Of a DNA stretch of 11,872 nucleotides, positions 6,461-11,872 are shown one piece after another. The DNA is from an uncultured Eubacterium sp. GTDB taxonomy: Bacteria; Bacillota; Clostridia; Lachnospirales; Lachnospiraceae. The position numbers and the translations under genes were made by a program. Within the stretch, counting starts at the first letter, position 1. Each line of letters opens with the position of its first letter. The notes beneath the pieces are model-generated. The model was not told the DNA's origin. It saw only the letters and a list, made by a program, of their open reading frames with translations, and searched no databases. The DNA lies in the NCBI GenBank assembly GCA_910586445.1, contig CAJUHV010000095.1, positions 1 through 11,872 of the forward strand. The letters are read 5' to 3'.

Positions 6461-6775
6461 TTATTCTAAATAAAAGACCGGCTGCAGGTCTACACAGACC
6501 GGACTTTGATCTGGATTTGTCTCCATAAGATCCGCCATATAATCCCACCATTTCCTGTTAATCTGCGTATCGGCAGACTGTGCCCATCTCTGCTCATCCT
6601 CTACCTCCAAATATCCATAGAGCACATTTGTTTCCCTGTCCAAAAAAATCGAATAATTGCGTCCGCCATAAGCATGTATCATGTCCTTCATCTCCGGCCA
6701 GAGCGCGTTATGGCGCTTCTCATATTCATCTGCCATGCCTTTATTCAAAAACATTTTAAAACCTTTTCTGACCAT
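6461..6775 (-). CDS. rhaM: L-rhamnose mutarotase
   Basis: RhaM interconverts the alpha and beta anomers of L-rhamnose in the cytoplasm, helping supply the anomer used by isomerases. The 104-residue protein has the same length as the E. coli enzyme and aligns along its whole length (RHNALWPEM, YSIFLDRETN, RKWWDYMADLM, NPDQSPV, VFYL). The active-site residues known for that enzyme are all present at the same numbers: Tyr18, His22, Trp76 and Trp77. The start at 6775 is chosen over an in-frame ATG at 6787: GGAGGA lies just before 6775, actually inside the earlier ATG region, and homologues begin M-[IV]-R-K. It is the first gene of a two-gene unit with the isomerase. A rhamnose-specific role is likely, but some relatives act on other sugars. 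Confidence 0.93.
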   Translation of the reverse strand: MVRKGFKMFLNKGMADEYEKRHNALWPEMKDMIHAYGGRNYSIFLDRETNVLYGYLEVEDEQRWAQSADTQINRKWWDYMADLMETNPDQSPVCVDLQPVFYLE

Positions 6776-6864
6776 AAAATCCTCCATTCTTACAAATGCC
6801 CGCTGCCTGCGTTTCTCATGCAGGAATACCGTGCTTTTTGTGATTTGTCATACCTTATAATCTT

Positions 6865-6873
6865 ATTTTAACA
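6865..6873 (-). promoter_or_regulatory. Possible extended -10 promoter for rhaM
   Basis: On the minus strand TGTTAAAAT gives a TGn extension plus a good -10 hexamer, about 90 nt upstream of the rhaM start. No good -35 box is present at the expected distance, so the match is moderate. The surrounding sequence contains the AT-rich palindrome AAAATATTTT (6884-6893), a possible regulator site. Confidence 0.35.
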
Positions 6874-6958
6874 TAGCAGATGCAAAATATTTTCACATAT
6901 ATTGCTTTAAACCAGAAATTTTCAAACTATATTGCCATCAAAAAATATTTGTATAAGG

Positions 6959-6988
6959 TTGCAGCATCTGGTTTGGATAAGCTATAAT
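6959..6988 (+). promoter_or_regulatory. Sigma-A type promoter on the plus strand, upstream of the reductase gene
   Basis: TTGCAG (6959-6964) and a perfect TATAAT (6983-6988) are separated by 18 bp. Transcription would begin near 6995 and run through the stem-loop at 7000-7047 and the MITE before reaching the gene at 7302. It is divergent from the rhaM unit. No other plus-strand promoter this good is seen nearer the gene. Confidence 0.6.
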
Positions 6989-6999
6989 CAGAATCAGCA

Positions 7000-7047
7000 C
7001 TCCATCCAGGCAAAAATCAGAGTCTATCACAGCCTGATTGGATGGAG
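7000..7047 (+). promoter_or_regulatory. Bulged stem-loop at the predicted 5' end of the reductase transcript
   Basis: CTCCATCC (7000-7007) pairs with GGATGGAG (7040-7047) and AATCAG (7015-7020) with CTGATT (7034-7039). The right arm is continuous, while the left arm has a 7-nt bulge (AGGCAAA). The loop is 13 nt. The predicted transcript would start just before this structure. No T-run follows, so it is not a terminator on either strand. It may be a 5' stabilising hairpin or a protein or ligand site; no known riboswitch class was recognised. Confidence 0.5.
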
Positions 7048-7048
7048 C

Positions 7049-7248
7049 TCTAGAGCGTGTTTGAAAAATGCTTTCCATGAGATGTGCTTCACACTTGGTG
7101 GAGAATTCATCCCAAATTTATGAAGCATAGCGGGCTATGTTGATTAAATTTGGGATGAATTATCCGCATCATCTTGGACATTAGCAGTCCAAGAAGCTTG
7201 AAGTGGGGAGTGCAGATCGCGGGAATGATTTTTCAAACACGCTCTAGA
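7049..7248. mobile_element. MITE-like non-autonomous element with perfect 21-bp terminal inverted repeats
   Basis: The arms at 7049-7069 and 7228-7248 are perfect inverted repeats containing AGAGCGTGTTTGAAAAAT. The 200-bp unit has no transposase ORF. Similarity between the two halves continues imperfectly for about 29 bp inside each arm. A central 17-bp perfect inverted repeat (7104-7120 with 7145-7161) encloses a smaller hairpin (CATAG, 7126-7130, with CTATG, 7135-7139). A further hairpin TCTTGGAC-attagca-GTCCAAGA lies at 7172-7194. The ends fall in CTAG or TA, which may be a 2- or 4-bp target duplication, although this palindrome could also simply belong to the repeat. It separates the promoter at 6959-6988 from its gene. 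The cognate transposase family is not identified. Confidence 0.8.
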
Positions 7249-7301
7249 CCGATCTGAAATTGGCCGGTCAAACACCATTCAAAAAATAAGGAGATACATG
7301 T

Positions 7302-7832
7302 ATGAAAAACAAACTGATTCTATATATTGCGATGTCTTTAGACGGATATATTGCTGAAAAAAATGGGAGTATCCATTTTTTAGATGAAACTGCGGGGCCT
7401 TCTCCCGACCTCGGCTATGAAAATTTCTACAATTCCGTACAGGCAGTCATACTCGGCGGAAAAACTTATCGTCAGATAAAAAACGAGCTTTCGCCTGACA
7501 AATGGCCCTATGAGGGAATGCCCTGCTATGTATGCACACGCGGGCAGCACCAAAACGATCCAAATGTCCAGTTCACGTCCCTGCCGCCGGGACAGCAGGT
7601 ATTAGATCTTATTTCGAAAGAGCACTCTGGAAATATCTGGCTTATGGGCGGCGGAGAAATCATCCGCTGCTTTATGCGTGAAAACCTGATCGATGAGTAT
7701 TACATTTACGTTATGCCGACATTGCTGGGGAACGGAATCCCGCTTTTCCCTGCCGGATTCCCAAAAACAAATCTTAAACTAAAAAGCTGTAAAAATATCG
7801 GGGAGATTGTTGAGTTAATTTACCAGGTATAA
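7302..7832 (+). CDS. Dihydrofolate reductase family protein (RibD C-terminal domain-like)
   Basis: A 176-residue member of the DHFR/RibD-C fold family that includes YyaP/YwjB-type proteins. These are predicted NADPH-dependent reductases, often of unknown substrate; few are true folate enzymes. Motifs are LILYIAMSLDGYIA at 5-18, AVILGGKTYRQI at 48-59, the nucleotide-binding IWLMGGGEIIRCFM at 112-125, and YIYVMPTLLGNGIPLF at 134-149. Length is typical and the frame is intact. AAGGAG lies 8 nt upstream of the ATG. It is a single plus-strand gene between two minus-strand units, with a promoter separated from it by the MITE and a strong hairpin 28 bp after its stop. A true trimethoprim-resistance DHFR is unlikely, since the classical DHFR N-terminal sequence is missing. 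Confidence 0.88.
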   Translation: MKNKLILYIAMSLDGYIAEKNGSIHFLDETAGPSPDLGYENFYNSVQAVILGGKTYRQIKNELSPDKWPYEGMPCYVCTRGQHQNDPNVQFTSLPPGQQVLDLISKEHSGNIWLMGGGEIIRCFMRENLIDEYYIYVMPTLLGNGIPLFPAGFPKTNLKLKSCKNIGEIVELIYQV

Positions 7833-7860
7833 ACTTCCTAAAGCCGTATCGCTGAAAACT

Positions 7861-7895
7861 GCACCCTCTGCATACAAAATCTATGCAGAGGGTGC
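7861..7895. terminator. Bidirectional terminator-like hairpin between convergent genes
   Basis: A perfect 14-bp stem, GCACCCTCTGCATA (7861-7874) and TATGCAGAGGGTGC (7882-7895), encloses a 7-nt loop. It sits 28 bp after the reductase stop and 40 bp beyond the stop of the convergent BACON-like gene. The tails (TGTTAAAATC on plus, AGTTTTC on minus) contain only short U-tracts, but position and stem strength make a shared terminator the simplest reading. Confidence 0.75.
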
Positions 7896-7935
7896 TGTTA
7901 AAATCTATCTGTGCATCACAATATCCATGCCTGTT

Positions 7936-10900
7936 TTATTTCTTTTTTGTCACCTTAACAGTCCTCGTTCCGACATTCACCTTCAGATTGAATTTTTTTA
8001 CAGCCCCGCTGTCCAGCTCGACCTTTACCGTAATAACAGCCTTTCCTTTACGCAGTGCCTTTACCTTTCCATTTTTATCGACAGTCACTACTTTTTTCTT
8101 GCTGCTTTTATACGATACCTTCTTGACATCACTGGCATACAGGCCTTCTGGAAACGAAAATTTGATCTGGCTTGTCTTTCCCTTTTTAAAAGTCTTTTTC
8201 GTCACGCTTACTGTTAACTCTTCTAAAAGCACCTCTATACCGCGCTCATTTTCTGCCTGGCTTACATAGATCTCATAGCTTTCCATGCCCGGGGCGCTCA
8301 CTGTTACGAGCCCGCTTCTTTCCTTGAGTGCGTCATTTTTATCTACATGGATATAAAAAGTGCCAGAGCCTGTGCCTTCCATAGACGCATATTTTTCTGC
8401 CGAAGACGAAGCTGTCTCAGCAATTTTTATCCATTTTTCCGATGCCTGTGCTGTCCACTTTATATCTTCATCTGCAAGCACATGCACCGCACCGCTGACT
8501 GCTGCCCCTGGTTCGTCAAAGTATGCCGTCTCACGGTCGATTTCCATATACGCGCTGTCCATGCCGATCTGTGTGACTGTGATTTCTTTCGGCCGGCTGT
8601 CCGACTCCTGTGTCACTGTAATTACAGCTGTCAGCTTATTTCCTGTATTCTGTGCCGCCACCAGATAAAATGTCTGGCTGCCTGTAAATGACATCTTCAA
8701 AAGCCCCATGTCAAAATCGTCTGTCTCTTCCAAAGTAATCCCCAGCCAGTCGCAGTCTTGTACCTCCACGGTATAAGCAGCAGATTTTCCGGCCTTTACA
8801 GACACTGCATTATTATAAAAACTGCCGTCTTTATCTACTGTTTTCTTTTCTGTATCTACACTGAAGACTGCACCAGACGCACTCTGCTCCACCTTGATCT
8901 CGGTCTGCAGCTTTCCTTTCTCATGCTTTATGGTAATCGTCCCCGTCCTTTTTGACTTTCCCGCATATTTATCTGCAAACACATAGAATGTACCGCTTTT
9001 ATTATACGATACTTTTGTAGAGGCACCCGATTTTTTCTCGGATTTTCCGACCTTGATCCAGTCATTGTCTTTGGTGTCTGCCGTAAAACCGCCGGTACCT
9101 TCCGTATCTACCCTGACAGAAGATACAGACAAGACGCCGTTTGCATTCGCAGTGATTTCTGAGACATCCGCTGAAATGACATCCCCATCCTTCTGCACAT
9201 AATTGGAATCCTGTGAAGAATCTGTATTCCCGGTGGAGCCTTCGATCGGCCTGCTGCTGCCCGTGCCGTCCGCCGGCTTATTGCTGCCCGTGCCGTCCAC
9301 CGGCTTACTGCTGCCTGTGCCGTCCACCGGCTTGTCGCCTGTTGTACCACCAATCGGCCTGCCGTTTCCTGTGCCGTCCACCGGCTTGTCGCTGCCTGTG
9401 CCGTCTGCCGGCTTATTGCTGCCCGTGCCGTCTGCCGGTTTATTGCTGCCTGTGCCGTTCACCGGCTTGTCGCTGCCCGGCGTATCCTGTGTGCTCCCTG
9501 ATTTTGCAGACTGGACGATCTGAATCGTTTCGGCCAATGAACTGTTGTCTGCATGTGTAATCGTAATCGTGCCTGTACGTTTCTTTGCAGCGGTGTTTGC
9601 TGAGACTGTCACATAAACTGTGCCGCTGCCGCTGTAAGTCAGCTTTGAAGAGCCGGAGCCTGTGCCCTGCCTGCTTATAGACAGCCATGAACGGTCTGCA
9701 CTGCTTACCTCTGCCTTAAATCCTCCGGTATTCAGCGTGTCTGCGCGTACCGAACGTGCACTAGACCCTGTGCCGTCTGCCGCCACAGACAGTCTGTTTG
9801 TATCCACCGACAGCTTCGGCTTATTTACTGCTGCCGGCTTTTCTTTTCCTTCCTGCTTTACGGCAACTGTTCTGCTCACAGAACCATCTTCATGTGTGAC
9901 TGTAATATACCCTGTCCGGCTTGATTCCGAAGTATTCGGATCTGCAAATACATAAAAGCTCCCGCTGTCTGTATAGGAAGCCGAACTGGCAGCACTGTAT
10001 TTTGAGCTGTTTTTACCGACCTTCAGCCAGGAGCTGCTGCCTGTATTGACACGAAATCCTCCTGTACTGCCTGTATTGGCCGTTATATAGGATGTATTCA
10101 TCGTACCGTCAGCAGATGCGTTTAACTGTGAACTGCTGACGGTCAGCTGTGCACTCTTTTTTCCTTCCTGCGTAACCGTAACGCTGCGGCTGAGCGTACC
10201 GCCTTCATGTGTTACAGTAATCGTGCCTGTTCTGGAATACGAAGTATTGTTCGGCTGGGCAAATACATAAAATGATCCCTGGCCTGTATATGACAGCGAA
10301 CTGGATGCCCCGTAATTTGAGCTGCTTTTGCCTACACTCAGCCAGGAGCTGCCGTTTGTGCTGACCCGAAATCCCCCTGTGCTCGAAGAAGCCTCATACT
10401 GTGAGCCGCCCGCATTTGTATTTACCTGCACTGCCGCAGTACCTGCAATCGTACCGTCGGCAGCCGCCGACATATTGGACGGGCTGACTTCCAGTACCGG
10501 TGACGGCGCTGGAGTCGGCGTCGGTGTCGGCGTTGGTGTTGGAGCCGGCGTTGACGCTGGTTCTTTGTAAATGTCATCCGGCACCGGAAAAGTGATCCTC
10601 CACCCGCTCCTGCCTTCGTATCTGGCAGTATATGCCGTGCGTCCTTCATTCAGCCCCCAGTATTTAAAATGCTTTAAAAGTCCAAAGCTGTCATAAAGCC
10701 GGAATTCCCCCTCATATCTGGCCTTATAAAAAATCCCATAATAATATGGCGATGAGATCCTGTACTCTTTTTGTCCATCAGCTAAAAAGTGCCTGTAAGC
10801 GCCTTCATAATCTGTGCCATATATGCTTTTGACATCCGGGTTATGATCCAGATAATACTTTGGATGCCATACAGGCGAACTCGGCCTGCCTTCCTCAATG

Positions 10901-11133
10901 CCATACTTTATCCAATGCTCATACAGCTTCTCTTCATCATAGCCATATGAAAATTTTAAATCCCCGTTCTGCTCTGCGTAGTAAATCGCATCAAAGCACA
11001 GCGCTTCTGCTTCTGATGCAGCTGCACGCAGATGTATCGTATCTGCCTTTACATTGATCGTAAGATAAGGCATAATCAGTGCCATAATCAGCACAAGTGC
11101 AGCCCATCTCCATTTTTTTGTCTGCTTTATCAT
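7936..11133 (-). CDS. Large secreted protein: FDxxYY repeats, six BACON-like domains, C-terminal Big2-like domain
   Basis: A protein of 1065 residues with a signal peptide (hydrophobic core about 9-26, cleavage near NVKA at 30). Residues 45-175 hold three FDxxYY/NPDV-type modules (CFDAIYYAEQ, HPKYYLDHNPDV, YYGIFYKARYEG), each ending near EGR or equivalent. A Pro-Thr linker covers 194-212. Six BACON-like beta-sandwich repeats follow at about 213-324, 329-429, 440-542, 652-751, 755-856 and 861-960, built on TGGF-W[LI]-SGTFYVFA-RTGTITVTHE-VTVTQ. The third and fourth are separated by a 9-residue tandem-repeat linker at 552-634. A Big2-like domain ends the chain (970-1062). No LPXTG motif is present. 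The start at 11133 is chosen because GGAGG is 6 nt upstream; an in-frame ATG at 11148 overlaps that site. BACON modules are linked to carbohydrate or mucin binding, so a surface adhesin is plausible but inferred. Confidence 0.83.
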   Translation of the reverse strand: MIKQTKKWRWAALVLIMALIMPYLTINVKADTIHLRAAASEAEALCFDAIYYAEQNGDLKFSYGYDEEKLYEHWIKYGIEEGRPSSPVWHPKYYLDHNPDVKSIYGTDYEGAYRHFLADGQKEYRISSPYYYGIFYKARYEGEFRLYDSFGLLKHFKYWGLNEGRTAYTARYEGRSGWRITFPVPDDIYKEPASTPAPTPTPTPTPTPAPSPVLEVSPSNMSAAADGTIAGTAAVQVNTNAGGSQYEASSSTGGFRVSTNGSSWLSVGKSSSNYGASSSLSYTGQGSFYVFAQPNNTSYSRTGTITVTHEGGTLSRSVTVTQEGKKSAQLTVSSSQLNASADGTMNTSYITANTGSTGGFRVNTGSSSWLKVGKNSSKYSAASSASYTDSGSFYVFADPNTSESSRTGYITVTHEDGSVSRTVAVKQEGKEKPAAVNKPKLSVDTNRLSVAADGTGSSARSVRADTLNTGGFKAEVSSADRSWLSISRQGTGSGSSKLTYSGSGTVYVTVSANTAAKKRTGTITITHADNSSLAETIQIVQSAKSGSTQDTPGSDKPVNGTGSNKPADGTGSNKPADGTGSDKPVDGTGNGRPIGGTTGDKPVDGTGSSKPVDGTGSNKPADGTGSSRPIEGSTGNTDSSQDSNYVQKDGDVISADVSEITANANGVLSVSSVRVDTEGTGGFTADTKDNDWIKVGKSEKKSGASTKVSYNKSGTFYVFADKYAGKSKRTGTITIKHEKGKLQTEIKVEQSASGAVFSVDTEKKTVDKDGSFYNNAVSVKAGKSAAYTVEVQDCDWLGITLEETDDFDMGLLKMSFTGSQTFYLVAAQNTGNKLTAVITVTQESDSRPKEITVTQIGMDSAYMEIDRETAYFDEPGAAVSGAVHVLADEDIKWTAQASEKWIKIAETASSSAEKYASMEGTGSGTFYIHVDKNDALKERSGLVTVSAPGMESYEIYVSQAENERGIEVLLEELTVSVTKKTFKKGKTSQIKFSFPEGLYASDVKKVSYKSSKKKVVTVDKNGKVKALRKGKAVITVKVELDSGAVKKFNLKVNVGTRTVKVTKKK
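9232..9480 (-). repeat. 27-bp coding tandem repeat (9-residue DGTGSNKPA-type units)
   Basis: About nine imperfect copies of a 9-residue unit (DGTGSNKPA, DGTGSDKPV, DGTGNGRPI, GGTTGDKPV and similar) lie inside the large secreted protein, between its third and fourth BACON-like domains. The neutral, Gly/Pro-rich composition suggests a flexible spacer. Near-identical 27-bp units make copy-number change by slippage or recombination likely. Confidence 0.85.
10501..10551 (-). repeat. Pro-Thr hexanucleotide repeat linker in the large secreted protein
   Basis: Alternating Thr-Pro codons (TPTPTPTPTPT, with Ala at both ends) connect the FDxxYY module to the first BACON-like domain. Such linkers are usual in secreted modular proteins and may vary in length. 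Confidence 0.8.
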
Positions 11134-11141
11134 TACCTGCC

Positions 11142-11242
11142 TCCTCATAGGGTAATTTCACTCTCTAATCAGCCTCTTTTTGTCGTCTATATACGCAAAA
11201 TAAGTCTGTCCGCATAAGGTAATTTCACTCGTCAATGAGCTC
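11142..11242 (-). repeat. Imperfect 34-bp direct repeat flanking the gap between the two surface protein genes
   Basis: Copies at 11209-11242 and 11142-11175 match at 26 of 34 positions and share the identical 13-mer GAGTGAAATTACC on the minus strand. The first copy contains the stop of the small Big2 gene (LIDE-stop). The second, in another frame, could encode LIRE-stop and also carries the ribosome binding site of the large gene. It looks like the remnant of a small tandem duplication or a collapsed gene end. Confidence 0.55.
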
Positions 11243-11788
11243 TTCGTCTATCGGCGGTATCGTAGCTTCTGGTTTGTACGATCCCCCCTCGCTCACTTTT
11301 TCCTTTTTCACATAAACCTTTGTTTTATACACAACTGTCTCCCCATTTGCGAGATCTATGGTTGTCTTAATAACCGCCGTTCCTTTCCTCCTGCCTGTCA
11401 CTTTTCCAGACGAGCTGACCGACGCCACGCTCGACTTCGTCGAACGGTACGAAATGGAATCGATGCTCTGCTCACACAGCTCCTCCCACTCTTCATCCGG
11501 CAGATCCGCCCATTCACTTTCTGCCTGCGCCAAGACCCTGATTTTAAAAGACTCCTTTACATGGATTGTTTTTTTGGACGGTGCAGCCTTAATATCATAC
11601 TTTGTCAGCTCCCCGGCATAAATCTCGTCGTCTTCATCCTCCAGCCCATCTGCCTGCGCATCATACGCTTCTCCATCATCCGGCTCACGGATCACGGAGG
11701 CATATGCCTGCCCAAAGGCATACGGCATATTCACCGCTGATACGCTTAGAGCCAGTGCCATTCCTAAGTATAAAAATTTCTTCTTCAT
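11225..11788 (-). CDS. Small secreted Big2 (bacterial Ig-like) domain protein, 187 aa
   Basis: The N-terminus is a clear signal peptide (MKKKFLYLGMALALSVSAVN, cleavage probably after AYA at residue 30). A very acidic stretch follows at 34-60 (EPDDGEAYDAQADGLEDEDDE). Residues 62-162 form a Big2-like domain, with SYRSTKSSVASVSSSGKVTGRRKGTAVIKTTI being the usual core strand-turn pattern of that fold (written here in outline: Val-Ala-Ser-Val, Gly-Lys-Val, Lys-Gly-Thr-Ala). An acidic tail (PPIDEELIDE) ends the chain; no sorting signal is visible. AAAGGAG lies about 10 nt before the ATG. It is 91 bp upstream of the large BACON-like gene in the same direction and shares a Big2-type module with its C-terminus, so the two probably form one surface-protein operon. 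Ligand unknown. Confidence 0.78.
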   Translation of the reverse strand: MKKKFLYLGMALALSVSAVNMPYAFGQAYASVIREPDDGEAYDAQADGLEDEDDEIYAGELTKYDIKAAPSKKTIHVKESFKIRVLAQAESEWADLPDEEWEELCEQSIDSISYRSTKSSVASVSSSGKVTGRRKGTAVIKTTIDLANGETVVYKTKVYVKKEKVSEGGSYKPEATIPPIDEELIDE

Positions 11789-11823
11789 AAAATATCTGCT
11801 CCTTTCTTTTTATGTAGTTTTTA

Positions 11824-11860
11824 GGCGTTTGCGAAACGCCCGAACCCGCATGAATACGGG
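11824..11860. other. Two adjacent hairpins in the leader of the small Big2 gene
   Basis: GGCGTTT-GCG-AAACGCC (11824-11840) is a perfect 7-bp stem and CCCGCA-TGAA-TACGGG (11845-11860) a 6-bp stem with one G-U pair. On the plus strand the second is followed by ATTCTTTTTG, which is terminator-like, but no plus-strand gene ends here. On the minus strand they would be in the 5' leader of the gene at 11788. The window ends before the region is complete, so the role cannot be settled. Confidence 0.4.
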
Positions 11861-11872
11861 ATTCTTTTTGTT

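Noticed and set aside
7936..8000. Cell-wall sorting signal at the C-terminus of the large surface protein
   Set aside because: The chain ends in a basic TRTVKVTKKK without an LPXTG motif or hydrophobic tail, so sortase anchoring is not supported.
9232..9480. CRISPR-like array
   Set aside because: The repeats are contiguous, in frame and degenerate, with no unique spacers; they are a coding tandem repeat.
9203..9560. Long repetitive open frames on the plus strand opposite the 27-bp repeat
   Set aside because: They are mirror frames created by the periodic codon pattern of the repeat. They lack ribosome binding sites and meaningful composition.
11824..11860. Riboswitch in the leader of the small Big2 gene
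   Set aside because: The two simple hairpins lack the conserved bases of any riboswitch class I know, and the upstream part is outside the window.

Overview
The window looks like a chromosomal segment of a Gram-positive gut anaerobe of the Clostridia, most likely Lachnospiraceae-like. This rests on the strong AGGAGG-type ribosome binding sites, A-rich sigma-A promoters, an IS66 element, a small palindromic element and secreted Big2/BACON-like surface proteins. No rRNA, tRNA or CRISPR array was seen, and the taxonomic guess is inference.

Layout from left to right. 1-1040 is the left part of an IS66-family insertion sequence on the minus strand (tnpA, tnpB and an open frame running off the window edge; the tnpC transposase is not in view). 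1219-5278 is a minus-strand operon with four sizeable genes: a coiled-coil protein of unknown function, a secreted right-handed beta-helix protein, and two different polysaccharide pyruvyl transferase-family enzymes. A near-consensus promoter at 5531-5559 drives it through a leader of about 245 nt that contains a chain of overlapping very small ORFs. 5624-6775 is a second minus-strand pair, a sugar isomerase/epimerase of the xylose-isomerase-like TIM barrel family and an L-rhamnose mutarotase (rhaM), probably a fragment of a deoxysugar catabolic function.

6776-7301 is a divergent intergenic region. It holds promoter-like sequences on both strands, a bulged stem-loop, and a MITE-like element of about 200 bp with perfect 21-bp terminal inverted repeats, inserted between a plus-strand promoter and a dihydrofolate reductase/RibD-C family gene (7302-7832). 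A strong 14-bp hairpin separates that gene from the convergent minus-strand pair at 7936-11788. That pair encodes two exported proteins: a small Big2-domain protein, and a protein of about 1065 residues with an N-terminal FDxxYY-type repeat module, a Pro-Thr linker, six BACON-like beta-sandwich repeats split by a 9-residue tandem-repeat linker, and a C-terminal Big2-like domain.

The genes fall into three themes: cell-surface polysaccharide modification (pyruvyl transferases plus beta-helix), deoxysugar metabolism (rhaM plus isomerase), and secreted adhesin-like or carbohydrate-binding proteins. The points most worth a second look are the nested mini-ORF leader, the MITE in the 5' leader of the reductase gene, the unusual operon pairing two pyruvyl transferases with a beta-helix protein, and the BACON-like array in an apparent Firmicute.
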